A stretch of 64,000 nt of DNA from JADFUS01 sp964600025 (GCA_964600025.1 CAZRHJ010000003.1:17764-81763); one strand, 5' to 3'; counted from the first letter of the stretch, positions 27,962-36,680 are shown. The notes: generated by a model not told the origin, from the sequence alone. A program made the numbers and translations.

Positions 27962-28255
27962 ATGAAGGGGATTGAAGATTTTGTTATACAACAAATCAAA
28001 AAGAAGCGTATAGAGAGAGGAATTTCACAAGCAGCATTGGCAGATTACCTAAATTGTTCGAGAGGTTTTATTGGTGATATAGAAAATCCAAAGCAAAGAG
28101 CAAAGTATAACTTAGTACATATTAATGAGATAGCAAGAATACTAAACTGCTCCCCAAAAGATTTTTTACCAGAAAAGCCCATTATTGAAGATATTACAAA
28201 TCAAAACAATGCACAGACATTAAGTATTTTAGATTTATACAAAATGAATGAGTGA
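27962..28255 (+). CDS. XRE-family helix-turn-helix regulator
   Basis: A 97-residue DNA-binding protein, nearly all of it one Cro/CI-type domain: IKKKRIERGISQAALADYLNCSRGFIGDIENPKQR (about residues 13-47) gives the five-helix fold, and ILNCSPKDFLPEKP closes it. A 20-residue tail has no known domain. It has no toxin, prophage or restriction gene beside it. The nearest gene is the divergent BspA-like lipoprotein, 278 bases away, and a perfect palindrome lies in the spacer. It could repress itself and perhaps the lipoprotein gene. Confidence 0.85.
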   Translation: MKGIEDFVIQQIKKKRIERGISQAALADYLNCSRGFIGDIENPKQRAKYNLVHINEIARILNCSPKDFLPEKPIIEDITNQNNAQTLSILDLYKMNE

Positions 28256-29010
28256 AATACCATTTCACTTTTAATTAACTCTTATACTCTATATTATAAA
28301 AAAAGTACTATTTAATTATAGATTTGACCATTATAGCTTGAACTTACGAATATATTAACTCTATATATGATGTTCATAATCAATGTATCTTTGTATATTA
28401 TGTATTGATTATCAATAAAATAAGCTAAGCGGTCTGAAATTATTAGAAACTACTAAGAAATTTTGAGAAATAATTTTTTTTAAATTTTATTTCCAAGTAT
28501 TTGTTATGTGTAAAAATTCAGATACAAAACAATATTTTTTGTCTCTCAACACTAATTTTAAGGCTTAATATAATTTTGTAATACAGATAGTAAGAATTGA
28601 TACGGAATTATTATTAAAGCCCAAAAATAATCTGTTTGCTATTTTTTAAATACGCTTACAATGCGTTATTGATGCGACTTACGCACATTATTAGAAAAAA
28701 GTTGTTAGAATTATTACAAAATTTATAATATCTATATTTATATGTATTTTATTGAAAACATACCAAATAAACACATTAATTATAATTTATGCAGATACTA
28801 CAAAAAGACATTAAAAAACATTAGTACTGCTCTATAAAACTAAAACTCCCGACCTTTCATATTTTACATACACTCAAAACTCAAATAAACAAATGCTCAA
28901 AAGAACGGAGGTAATTAACAATTATAGTTTAACACTTTGTTAAACTGTACCAAAGTAGAACATAGGCGAAATAGACAAGATAGGCGAGTTTGGTTTTAGC
29001 GGAAAATAAT
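28256..29010. other. Gene-poor AT-rich spacer holding decayed element copies
   Basis: No convincing gene. At 28368-28495 the order GATGTTCATAATC ... GATTATCAATAAAATAAGCTAAG ... TATTAGAAACTAC ... AAATTTT follows the dispersed element's core and B-arm at low identity. At 28825-29008 TACTGCTCTATAAAACTAAAACTC and the far end GATAGGCGAGTTTGG..AGCGGAAAATA form an element with two A-type ends. A 31-codon open frame at 28742-28837 matches nothing I recognise and is probably chance. Confidence 0.6.
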
Positions 29011-29052
29011 AATACAAAAAAGACGAATAGTACTATTCGTCTTTTTTGTATT
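29011..29052 (-). terminator. Perfect 42-bp palindrome, terminator of ssb
   Basis: Two exactly complementary 21-base arms meet at AGT/ACT with T/A runs in both arms. It lies 14 bases after the ssb stop codon. The A/T-rich outer part allows termination on either strand. Confidence 0.9.
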
Positions 29053-29066
29053 ATATTACAATCTGC

Positions 29067-29615
29067 TTAGAACGGTAAATCATCATCTGTTGGGATAAAT
29101 GGGTCTGTTGTCTGTTGTTGATTGTTATTTTGAGAATATTGGGTATTCGGGTTATTTTGTCCGTATTGCTGTTGCTGAGCAGGAGCTTGTTGCTGATATG
29201 CGGGAGCTTGTTGCTGGTGCGAGTATGATTGTGCGTATGCAGGCTGTTGATTTGCATACGAACCTTGTTGTGATTGTTGGTTGTCTTGACGACGACCAAG
29301 CATTTGCATATTGTCAGCAATAATATCTACACCATATCTTTTAATGCCTTGTGCATCTGTCCACTCTCTGTAATTCAAACGTCCTTCGATATACACTTGA
29401 CTACCTTTGCGAATATACTGTTCGGCAACATTTGCCAAACCTCTCCACAAAGTAACACTATGCCACTGTGTTCTCTCTTCTTTCTGACCTGTTTTTGAAT
29501 TTGTAAAACGCTCAGAAGTTGCAAGGCTCATTCGAGCAACTTTTGTGCCGTCCTCAAAAGTTCGAATTTCAGGGTCGCCCCCTACATTTCCCACCAAAAT
29601 AACTTTATTTATCAT
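29067..29615 (-). CDS. ssb: Single-stranded DNA-binding protein
   Basis: A 182-residue protein. The OB fold occupies residues 1-108 (MINKVILVGNVGGDPEIRTF, then WHSVTLWRGLANVAEQYI and GSQVYIEGRLNYREW). A Gln/Asn/Tyr/Ala-rich flexible linker follows at about 112-165, ending in the acidic tip DDDLPF that recruits replication and repair partners. It protects ssDNA during replication, recombination and repair. It has a well-formed promoter lying inside the 3' end of the upstream thioesterase gene and a strong terminator. Confidence 0.95.
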   Translation of the reverse strand: MINKVILVGNVGGDPEIRTFEDGTKVARMSLATSERFTNSKTGQKEERTQWHSVTLWRGLANVAEQYIRKGSQVYIEGRLNYREWTDAQGIKRYGVDIIADNMQMLGRRQDNQQSQQGSYANQQPAYAQSYSHQQQAPAYQQQAPAQQQQYGQNNPNTQYSQNNNQQQTTDPFIPTDDDLPF

Positions 29616-29637
29616 AGTTTTATTAATTGTTTGTTAC

Positions 29638-29668
29638 CAAAGGTACAACTTATTATTTAGTTTGCAAA
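29638..29668 (-). promoter_or_regulatory. Promoter for ssb
   Basis: On the minus strand TTTG (29668-29665) and TACCTTTG (29645-29638) are 19 bases apart, a perfect match to the Bacteroidota -33/-7 pattern, 22 bases before the ssb ATG. The -33 box lies within the thioesterase reading frame. Confidence 0.75.
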
Positions 29669-30078
29669 CTTTCCAAAGATTTTTTTTCTTGTTTACAGAT
29701 AGCATCTTTCCACTCGTCGAGCAATTCGCAAGAAGAGTTCTTTTCTCTATCAATCACAACCATAATAGTTGTACAGTTGCTTTTTTCTTCGCCAGTGGTT
29801 TTGTCTACTATACGCTGAAAGAAAGTCAAAGACTTTGAGCCAAGTTTTATGACAGATGTTTCTACTGCGATATTATCGCTCACAAGAATTGGGGATAAGT
29901 AGTTAGAAACTACATTAACGATAACCAAAGAAGGATTGCACTGCATAACTTTTATGTTCAAAACATTATTATAGTAAATCATCTTACCATAATCATAGTA
30001 ATGCTGAATATTTATGTTGTTTACGTGATTGAACGCATCAATATCCGAAAATCTAATTTGTATATCATTGGTTAGCAT
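29653..30078 (-). CDS. Hot-dog-fold acyl-CoA thioesterase (YbgC/4HBT-like)
   Basis: A 141-residue protein with the 4HBT hallmark at its N-terminus: IRFSDIDAFNHVNNINIQHYYDYG, where the Asp in the SDIDAFNHVNN block is the expected catalytic residue. The central VVSNYLSPILVSDNIAVETSVIKLGSKS gives the characteristic sheet. It probably hydrolyses acyl-CoA thioesters; the chain type is unknown. A dispersed element lies between it and the upstream tsaC gene, so any promoter must lie in the element or transcription must pass through it. Confidence 0.85.
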   Translation of the reverse strand: MLTNDIQIRFSDIDAFNHVNNINIQHYYDYGKMIYYNNVLNIKVMQCNPSLVIVNVVSNYLSPILVSDNIAVETSVIKLGSKSLTFFQRIVDKTTGEEKSNCTTIMVVIDREKNSSCELLDEWKDAICKQEKKSLESLQTK

Positions 30079-30102
30079 AGTGCAGACTATTTATTTAATT
30101 AT

Positions 30103-30292
30103 TACTGTCAGATAAAAACGAAACTCGCCTATCTTGTCTATTTCACCGATGCTCATAACTCACGTACACCAGTACGCTACGTTATGACCATCAGTAAAAT
30201 AGCCTAAGAGATCCGAGTTTATTAAGAGTTCGTACGATTTCTGAAAGATAAAAATTTTAAAAATAATTTTTAAAATTTTTACCAGACAGCAT
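30103..30292 (+). repeat. Dispersed palindromic element, 190-bp copy with B-arm deletion
   Basis: TACTGTCAGATAAAAACGAAACTCGCCTATCTTG, core CTATTTCACCGATGCTCATAAC ... GTTATGACCATCAGT, then B-arm and TTTTTACCAGACAGCA. The segment between two AAAATTTTTA-like stretches is missing compared with the full copies. The B-end lies about 6 bases from the tsaC stop codon. Confidence 0.9.
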
Positions 30293-30298
30293 TATTAT

Positions 30299-30862
30299 TT
30301 AATCTCTAATTATCTGAAACGAACTATCATTTCCGATTGCAATAATTGAAGAAGATTTGAACGTAGGTTTGCCCTCAAATTTTTTTGATACCACAAAATC
30401 AACGCTTTCGAGCATTTCTTTTGAAATATCTTCAAATTTAATTGCTGCCTGAGAGCCAGAAATATTCACAGATGTAGAAACTATTGGGCGATTAAATTTC
30501 TTTAATAATTCGCTACAAAACTCGTGTTTAGGAACTCTTATGCCAAGTGTTTTCTCCTCTGGGATAAGATTATGAGCCACACCCAAAGCATTTGGAAGAA
30601 TTAGTGTCAATGGTTTGTCGCTAACTTCCATCAACTGCCAAGCAATTTCGGGAGTATTGCTAACGTATCTTACAACGTTTGGAATATCACGAACCAAAAT
30701 AAGCATAGATTTTTTATTAACGCTTTTTTTGATATCATAAATTCTTTGTACAGCTTTTTCGTTGGTTGCATCACAACCAATTCCCCAAATAGTGTCGGTT
30801 GGATAGATTATAACTCCACCAGCTTTCAACACCTCAATACATTTTTCTATTTCTTCTTTCAT
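30299..30862 (-). CDS. tsaC: L-threonylcarbamoyladenylate synthase
   Basis: A 187-residue YrdC/Sua5-domain enzyme making threonylcarbamoyl-AMP from threonine, bicarbonate and ATP, the first step of tRNA t6A37 synthesis. Hallmarks: GGVIIYPTDTIWGIGCDATN (residues 15-34), KKSMLILVRD, LGIRVPKHEFC and RPIVSTSVNISG near residues 145-156. It has no Sua5 C-terminal domain, so it is of the short TsaC type. The start codon overlaps the stop of the DUF59 gene (TAATG), so it is translationally coupled. mtaB, acting later on the same nucleotide, is at 57 kb. Confidence 0.9.
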   Translation of the reverse strand: MKEEIEKCIEVLKAGGVIIYPTDTIWGIGCDATNEKAVQRIYDIKKSVNKKSMLILVRDIPNVVRYVSNTPEIAWQLMEVSDKPLTLILPNALGVAHNLIPEEKTLGIRVPKHEFCSELLKKFNRPIVSTSVNISGSQAAIKFEDISKEMLESVDFVVSKKFEGKPTFKSSSIIAIGNDSSFQIIRD

Positions 30863-31185
30863 TATAGTAGTCCTAATTCCAAAAGTGCTTCGTCAGATAT
30901 CATACTTCTATCCCACTGAGGTTCAAAAACCAAAGTAAGATTTAACTCCTCAACACCTTTAACTTTTTTCACTTCATCATTTACACTCTGCAATAATTCA
31001 TCTGCCATAGGACAGTTTGGTGCAGTAAGTGTCATACGGATATTAGCTACTCCTCCTGGTTCTACGTCGATATCGTAAATCAAACCCAAATCATAGATAT
31101 TTACTGGTATCTCTGGGTCGTAAATATTTTTAAGAGTAATAACAATATCTTGTTCAATTCTCAAAATTTCTTCTGGTGTAATCAT
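30862..31185 (-). CDS. DUF59/MIP18-family iron-sulfur assembly protein (SufT-like)
   Basis: A 107-residue protein covering one DUF59 domain: LKNIYDPEIPVNIYDLGLIYDI at 18-39, then MTLTAPNCPMADELLQSV with the conserved Cys (about 58) and VFEPQWDRSMISDEALLELGLL at the end. Members help mature iron-sulfur proteins (SufT, PaaD, MIP18). Its place 5 bases after sufE supports an Fe-S role. The other SUF genes are not in this window. Confidence 0.88.
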   Translation of the reverse strand: MITPEEILRIEQDIVITLKNIYDPEIPVNIYDLGLIYDIDVEPGGVANIRMTLTAPNCPMADELLQSVNDEVKKVKGVEELNLTLVFEPQWDRSMISDEALLELGLL

Positions 31186-31190
31186 ATCAA

Positions 31191-31613
31191 TTATTTTGAA
31201 CTTTGGAATGCCAAAGCATACATTTTTATTTGTTTAATCATAGATAAAAGTCCATTTGCACGAGTTGGAGAAAGATTTTCACGCATTCCGATTTTCTCGA
31301 TAAAATACAAATCTGAGTTAAGTATTTCTTCGGCAGTGCGACCATCAAACACTCTCAACAAAAGGGCAACAAGTCCTTTGACAATAATCGCATCACTCTC
31401 TGCCATAAAATGAATTGTCCCGTCACTGTTCAACTCTGCATCTATCCAAACACGTGATTGGCAACCCTCTATAAGGTTTTGGGGCAATTTGCGTGACTCA
31501 TCATAAGGCTCACTATCGCTGCTCATCTCTATTAGATAGTTGTATTTGTCCATCCAATCATCAAAGATTGCAAATTCTTCAACAATCTCGTCTTGCACTT
31601 CGTTAATTGTCAT
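31191..31613 (-). CDS. sufE: SufE-family sulfur acceptor
   Basis: A 140-residue protein matching SufE in length and layout. The sulfur-accepting Cys51 is in LIEGCQSRVWIDAEL. DAIIVKGLVALLLRVFDGRTAEEI (about 74-97) and GMRENLSPTRANGLLSMIKQIK (108-129) are characteristic. It takes persulfide from the cysteine desulfurase SufS for Fe-S cluster building. It lies 12 bases after the phosphatase-like gene and 5 bases before the DUF59 gene. Confidence 0.92.
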   Translation of the reverse strand: MTINEVQDEIVEEFAIFDDWMDKYNYLIEMSSDSEPYDESRKLPQNLIEGCQSRVWIDAELNSDGTIHFMAESDAIIVKGLVALLLRVFDGRTAEEILNSDLYFIEKIGMRENLSPTRANGLLSMIKQIKMYALAFQSSK

Positions 31614-31625
31614 AATTCATATATT

Positions 31626-33239
31626 TTAATTCACTGACATAGACACAATTTCTTCCAAAGCCGAACCTTGCGAAACATCAGTTCTTCCTATTTTTAGTAA
31701 TTCAGTGATAGTAGGTGCTACATCTATTATACTAACATCTCTAACCACATTTCGTTTGAGTATATTTTTACCATAAAAAATCAATGGCACGTGTACGTCA
31801 TAGTCGTAAGCCGAACCGTAAGAAGAAATATCTTTGCTCTCTTCCAAATCAACTTCAAACCAATTAGGTAATAATACAACGACAACATCGCCAGAATATT
31901 TTGGATAAAAACTATTTACTACTCTACTTTCAACACCTCTGTCCTGCGACATATAACGCAGTGCATCGGCGGTGTAGGTGTGTGCAACTCCTTTGAATTG
32001 TTGTGCAAAAGTAGCACATTTTTCTCTCACTTCGCTAAGTGAAAGTTGTTTTTCAAAAATCAGTTTTCGGTTTAAAAACAAATTTCCTCTATCGTAACTC
32101 AAAATCAAATCATAAACTCCAAACTGTGCAGCCAAAAAGCTATTCATCATAACCTTGAACTGCAATTTGTTGAATTTACCTGCTTTAACCCTTTTGCCCT
32201 CTTGAATATCATTACTTGTGCCACAAGAGCCAGTAAACACAATAACATAATTCCCTTTACCGCATTTGAGCGTCAAAAGATTGTTTAAATCTGCCATTAT
32301 TCGGTCAAGATTATAGTAAACATCTTCTGCCTCACAAGAAGAAATACCATATTTTGAATTCACTTGCGAAAGTGCCGAAAAACTCAGTGTCAATAAATCA
32401 GGAAATTTATCTGTTCCTAAATTCTCGTTTATAATTGCTTGACGAGCTGTTTCGTACAAATAATCATCTACAAGCGGAGTTGCGTGAATAGTCGAATACT
32501 CTACAACAGTAGCTTTGAACAAATTGTTTAGTAGTCCGTTTTTCTTGAACAAATCTGAACTTTTGGTGTTTATATATTTCTCTTGTGTGAAAGCACTATT
32601 CCAACCTTTGTTACAAAGTGCTTTTTTAAAATCACTTTTATTGAAATTTTCTGCCCATTTTGGAAGCATATTCATATAGTAAGAATTTGAAGACCACCAC
32701 ATATTCAAAGTATCTAACCAAAATACTGAATATGGGTTTGAACCCCCTGCAACTATTGCATTTCGGTGGTCGAATCCAATAGAAATAACTTTTGAACTAT
32801 CGCTCAAACTGCGTAACAAGTCGCCAACAGTCTGAACCAAAATATTTTTGGGAGAATAAGCTCCTCTCTCAATACGTGTCCCTACTCCTACCCAATCATT
32901 ATCTTGAAACATATCGACTACACTATTTGTAGTGTAATTTACCCAATTTTGGGCAACTATACCGTGCTGAGATGGAGTTGCACCAGTAAGCAAAGATGCC
33001 ATTCCAACAAAGGGATAAGATGCTGTACTTTCCAAACGAGCATTACGGAACTGAGTTCCTTCGTTTGCAAGTTTACCTAAACCATCTTGACTGTAATTTT
33101 TTGAATATCTCACAAAATTATCATATCTCATTCCATCTACAACAACCTGCACTACCAAAGCTGGTTTTTGTCTGTTGTGTGCAAGAATAGACAAGGGTAA
33201 AACCAAAAATAATATAGAAATAAGTTTAAGTTTGTTCAT
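31626..33239 (-). CDS. Alkaline-phosphatase-superfamily protein with degenerate active site
   Basis: A 537-residue exported protein. Signal peptide at 1-20. The fold of the PafA-type phosphatase/nucleotide pyrophosphatase family is clear (VVVDGMRYDN at 32-41; ASLLTGATPSQHGIVAQNW at 81-99; YDYDVHVPLIFYG at 478-490). By comparison with my memory of PafA enzymes, the nucleophile Thr position is Pro76, the usual ADHG metal motif reads GSCG (337-340), and the Asp/His pair in the S-x-D-x-x-GH stretch is missing (SFSALSQVNSKYG, 286-298). Asp35 and His483 remain. I infer a pseudoenzyme or altered chemistry. It heads the sufE-DUF59-tsaC operon. Confidence 0.8.
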   Translation of the reverse strand: MNKLKLISILFLVLPLSILAHNRQKPALVVQVVVDGMRYDNFVRYSKNYSQDGLGKLANEGTQFRNARLESTASYPFVGMASLLTGATPSQHGIVAQNWVNYTTNSVVDMFQDNDWVGVGTRIERGAYSPKNILVQTVGDLLRSLSDSSKVISIGFDHRNAIVAGGSNPYSVFWLDTLNMWWSSNSYYMNMLPKWAENFNKSDFKKALCNKGWNSAFTQEKYINTKSSDLFKKNGLLNNLFKATVVEYSTIHATPLVDDYLYETARQAIINENLGTDKFPDLLTLSFSALSQVNSKYGISSCEAEDVYYNLDRIMADLNNLLTLKCGKGNYVIVFTGSCGTSNDIQEGKRVKAGKFNKLQFKVMMNSFLAAQFGVYDLILSYDRGNLFLNRKLIFEKQLSLSEVREKCATFAQQFKGVAHTYTADALRYMSQDRGVESRVVNSFYPKYSGDVVVVLLPNWFEVDLEESKDISSYGSAYDYDVHVPLIFYGKNILKRNVVRDVSIIDVAPTITELLKIGRTDVSQGSALEEIVSMSVN

Positions 33240-33270
33240 TTCAAAAAAAATTATAAAAGTTTAGGACTCA

Positions 33271-33278
33271 CAAAAGTA
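33271..33278 (-). promoter_or_regulatory. -7 box for the phosphatase-like-sufE-DUF59-tsaC operon
   Basis: On the minus strand TACTTTTG matches TAnnTTTG, 31 bases before the ATG. Confidence 0.45.
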
Positions 33279-33318
33279 ATATAATTTTATGACAATACAA
33301 GGCAAAAAAAACACATTG

Positions 33319-33451
33319 TACTGTCCTACAAAACAGAAACTCGTCTAACTAATCTATTTCTGTGATGCTCTGCCTAACGCACAAAGTACGTTGCTTTATA
33401 AACATCAACAAAACAAACAAGATAGGCGAGTTTCGTTTTTAGCGGACAGCA
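33319..33451. repeat. Dispersed palindromic element, 133-bp form with two A-type ends
   Basis: TACTGTCCTACAAAACAGAAACTCG at the left mirrors CGAGTTTCGTTTTTAGCGGACAGCA at the right, making the whole element one long imperfect palindrome. It abuts the recR stop codon at 33452 with no intervening base. Confidence 0.9.
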
Positions 33452-34042
33452 CTATATTTCTGTTCTATTTCGTAGTGCGTGTACCAAAGTCATTTCGTCT
33501 GCATAGTCGAGCGTATCGCCAAAACCAATGCCACGAGCAATATTTGTAACTTTTATATTCAAATCTTTTATCTTGCGAGATATAAAAAACATAGTAGTCT
33601 CTGCCTCAACTGTTGAGTTAAGTGCCAAAATAACCTCCACAACACCATTTGATTTAATATTTTCGACAAGTAAATCTATTTTCAAATCCGAAGGAGCTAT
33701 ACCACTCATTGGCGAGATAACTCCGCCCAAAACGTGATACAGTCCATTGTACTGCCCAGTGCCCTCTATCGTCATTACATCTTTTATGGTTTCCACCACA
33801 CAAATTGTCTTAGTATCTCTACTTTTGTCGCTACAAATTGGACATAAATCACTATCCGAAAGATTATTACACTTACAGCAATATTTCACTCCTCCCCTAA
33901 AATCCGATATAGATTTTGTGAGTGCATCAACACTCTCTTGTGGCTGACGCAACAAATGCAAAGCCAATCTCAACGCACTGCGTTCCCCAACACTCGGTAG
34001 TTTTGATAGCTCATCAACTACCCTATCCAATAACTGCGACAT
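33452..34042 (-). CDS. recR: Recombination mediator RecR
   Basis: A 196-residue protein that with RecF/RecO loads RecA at gaps. Helix-hairpin-helix at 10-30 (LPSVGERSALRLALHLL), a C4 zinc finger (Cys55/56, Cys58, Cys67, Cys70), a Toprim domain from about 78 (ICVVETIKDVMTIEG) and a C-terminal Walker-B-like GIGFGDTLDYADEMTL. Normal length. It begins 3 bases after the batE stop, so it is the last gene of the bat operon here. Confidence 0.95.
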   Translation of the reverse strand: MSQLLDRVVDELSKLPSVGERSALRLALHLLRQPQESVDALTKSISDFRGGVKYCCKCNNLSDSDLCPICSDKSRDTKTICVVETIKDVMTIEGTGQYNGLYHVLGGVISPMSGIAPSDLKIDLLVENIKSNGVVEVILALNSTVEAETTMFFISRKIKDLNIKVTNIARGIGFGDTLDYADEMTLVHALRNRTEI

Positions 34043-34045
34043 AAT

Positions 34046-34816
34046 TTATTGCGGTTTTATGTATTCTATTACAGAGTTGTTCAACCAACCTGTGTTTCCA
34101 CTCTCAATAACCACCTCACTCCACTCTCCGAGAGTTTCTCTGACATTGATTTTTGCCCCCTCGTTGAGTACAAACAAATCTGTGCCACCATCAGAAGGAG
34201 AACTCTTGACTGCAACAGAGTTTTTCATTACAATAGCCGTATTTGAATTTGTAATTTTATTTTTTTGGTTTGTTGCAAAAAGTACAGATACAATAAATAC
34301 AACAACTGCAACCAAAGACATTGAGAAAAATGTTTTTCGCAACCATACCTTTCGAGAAAAGAAAAACATTATAAAGCTCACAAATATAAGTGCAAATACA
34401 AATATAGACAAGCCTGCCCAAGCATTAGACGACATTATTCTATTCAAAGAATCTATCCACCTCACAACAAAGAAATCTGGTAATTTCTCAATTCGGTTTG
34501 TAGTCTGTGTTTCGGCAATACGCAGATTGTGCTGAATATCCTCGTTTGAAGGGTCAAGTAGCAAAGCTCTATTGTAGTACAAAATAGCTTTCGCAAGATT
34601 GTCCATTTTGTAATAACAATTTGCAATGTTGTAATAAACATCAACACTTTGCCATTTTTCGTTAATCATCAAAGAATATAACTGTGAGGCTTTCAAGTAA
34701 TCACCAGCCGTATAGGCACCATTTGCCTCCTGCCACTCTTTTCTAAAATCTGGTTTAGCATTTAGATTTACAAGAATTACAAAACTAAAAACTAAAAATA
34801 AAAATATCTTTTTCAT
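34046..34816 (-). CDS. batE: BatE: TPR and SH3-like aerotolerance protein
   Basis: A 256-residue protein. Signal peptide at 1-21, TPR repeats at about 28-110 (YTAGDYLKASQLYSLMI, VYYNIANCYYKMDNLAKAILYYNRALLLDP), two membrane helices (about 135-155 and 165-182), and a C-terminal SH3-like domain (VKSSPSDGGTDLFVLNEGAKINV ... TGWLNNSVIEYI). This layout defines BatE. The Bat proteins form an inner-membrane/periplasmic system linked to oxygen tolerance and virulence in Bacteroides and relatives; the molecular activity is unknown. It sits 2 bases after batD. Confidence 0.88.
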   Translation of the reverse strand: MKKIFLFLVFSFVILVNLNAKPDFRKEWQEANGAYTAGDYLKASQLYSLMINEKWQSVDVYYNIANCYYKMDNLAKAILYYNRALLLDPSNEDIQHNLRIAETQTTNRIEKLPDFFVVRWIDSLNRIMSSNAWAGLSIFVFALIFVSFIMFFFSRKVWLRKTFFSMSLVAVVVFIVSVLFATNQKNKITNSNTAIVMKNSVAVKSSPSDGGTDLFVLNEGAKINVRETLGEWSEVVIESGNTGWLNNSVIEYIKPQ

Positions 34817-34818
34817 CT

Positions 34819-36642
34819 CTACAATTTCTCTTCTAAATTAATTATTACATTAATGGATTTGTTGTAAATCTCTGACATTGGACTCGAACCGCTTGGAGCA
34901 TATTGTGCAAATTCACATTGCTCTATCACGCCCAAATATTCGGTTACTGTCTGTTCATCTACACCTTTTGACAACAAAGCATCAGAGATATTGTTTTTTG
35001 ACAACAGTGCCAATTCTATATTTAATTTATCACTCACATAGCCCCACATAGTTTTCAATATCTCTTGATAGAACAAAGAATTTTGAGAATTATCCATCAA
35101 TCGTTTTGAACCTTTTAGTCTATTTAGAGCAATTTTACGAGCTTTTGAACTACGCACTCTTACGGTATCACGGTTAAATTTATGTTTTTTGTTAAGGTAA
35201 ACAAACGCAAAAGCAAATGCCACCAACAGAACCAACAGAATAAAGTAGTAACCAATAGACCAAACAAAAAAACCTCCTTTTTTGTGTAAGTTTGGATAAT
35301 CTGTAATAATATAACGAATATCACTGCCCAAAATTTTCAGTTCCTCTTTTGTTACTCCCGTAAATATCTTTGTGGTTGATTGTTCGCCATTAGCCGTAGT
35401 ATCAACCGAAACACCCAAATTTAGTTCTGGGGTTTTGATAGTTTTATAGTTTTTTGATTTTGTATCAAAATACGAAAACTCTACTGACGGAATAGAATAT
35501 TTCCCACTTGCACGTGCAATAAACGGATATTCAAAAACTTTTGAACCACTTGCTCCGTTTGCCGAAACAGTGTATTGGTCATTAGTTTTTGTTTTGTATA
35601 TCTCAAAAGAATTTGGAAGACTGAGTTTTGGCTCTGTCAAAAGAGGCAAGTTACCAGTACCACTAATCTTCAATTCAATATTTCCAGAGGTGTTTGCACT
35701 AATCAAATCATTTGATAATTTTGCAGATATAGAATAATCACCAACTGCTCCATCAAAAGATGCAGGAGCATTTTTTGGAAGGTCTTGTACTTTGATTAAT
35801 ATTGGTTTTGAGGTAATTTTTCGGGTAATATTTTGGATAGAACCACCTCCACCAAAGAAATCATCAAAAATTGAACGACGCTGTGCGGGTGAATTAACCA
35901 TAATTCGTGCAACAATATCCATAGACATTTGCTCTACTGTAAGTTCTCCGCTGCGTTGTGGGAACAACAAATAGCGTTTCAAAATTCGTGTTTCGTATAT
36001 TTTGTCATTGATATTCTCTCTGTCCCACTGCATATTGTCTGGCAGTTGAATTTCCTGAGTCCAAAAACCATTAAACGAAGGGTATTTTGCTCCCTCAATA
36101 CCCGCTAACTCCACACGAGTAGCAAGTTTCAAAGTAGCAATAATAGGTTCTCCGTTATACACTGTTTTTTTATCGACAGAGAACATCAAAAGCATATCAT
36201 CTTTCTGAATACTGCGTTTTGCCTCCTCCGACGAAGCTACTCCACTTCGAGCCGAAGATGCTCCCTCGCCAACAACCTCTACATACAAAGGACGGCTCTT
36301 AACTGTATTTCCATTGACAGTTGCAGTTGCCTCGCCAATTACAAGATTTCCTTTTTTTGTAGGAATAAGCACACAAGTGTAGTTGTACTCCGAAGAATTT
36401 GTACGTTTGCCATTGATAATAGATATTGAAGTCATATGTGATGAGGTTGGGCCAGCAACCAAATCAAAACCATCAAACTTTGGCATCTCGAAAGACTCTG
36501 GTTCGGTAGTCAATTTGAATTCAACCTTGAAAGGCTCTCCCATAGCTACAACACTCGGTGCTACAACTCTCATTGAGTTGTCCTGAGCATAAGAGCTAAG
36601 CGAAAGTATAAAAACCAATAATACTAAAAAATATTTTTTCAT
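34819..36642 (-). CDS. batD: BatD: oxygen-tolerance protein
   Basis: A 607-residue exported protein with signal peptide (1-19), several immunoglobulin-like beta domains (from VVAPSVVAMGEPFKVEFKLTT at about 26 to about 430), a single membrane helix at about 455-475 (IGYYFILLVLLVAFAFAFVYL) and a basic cytoplasmic tail of about 130 residues. Length, topology and position between batB and batE fit BatD. It may scaffold the VWA subunits BatA and BatB at the periplasmic face; this is inference from the domain type. Confidence 0.88.
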   Translation of the reverse strand: MKKYFLVLLVFILSLSSYAQDNSMRVVAPSVVAMGEPFKVEFKLTTEPESFEMPKFDGFDLVAGPTSSHMTSISIINGKRTNSSEYNYTCVLIPTKKGNLVIGEATATVNGNTVKSRPLYVEVVGEGASSARSGVASSEEAKRSIQKDDMLLMFSVDKKTVYNGEPIIATLKLATRVELAGIEGAKYPSFNGFWTQEIQLPDNMQWDRENINDKIYETRILKRYLLFPQRSGELTVEQMSMDIVARIMVNSPAQRRSIFDDFFGGGGSIQNITRKITSKPILIKVQDLPKNAPASFDGAVGDYSISAKLSNDLISANTSGNIELKISGTGNLPLLTEPKLSLPNSFEIYKTKTNDQYTVSANGASGSKVFEYPFIARASGKYSIPSVEFSYFDTKSKNYKTIKTPELNLGVSVDTTANGEQSTTKIFTGVTKEELKILGSDIRYIITDYPNLHKKGGFFVWSIGYYFILLVLLVAFAFAFVYLNKKHKFNRDTVRVRSSKARKIALNRLKGSKRLMDNSQNSLFYQEILKTMWGYVSDKLNIELALLSKNNISDALLSKGVDEQTVTEYLGVIEQCEFAQYAPSGSSPMSEIYNKSINVIINLEEKL

Positions 36643-36680
36643 ATCTAACTATGTTTCCAAAAAACTCACAAAAATACTAA

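Noticed and set aside
28742..28837. 31-codon open frame in the spacer upstream of ssb
   Set aside because: No recognisable domain, AT-rich codons and overlap with a decayed element end make chance more likely.
34059..34535. 158-codon plus-strand frame opposite batE
   Set aside because: Antisense shadow of a well-supported gene, with no promoter or family match.
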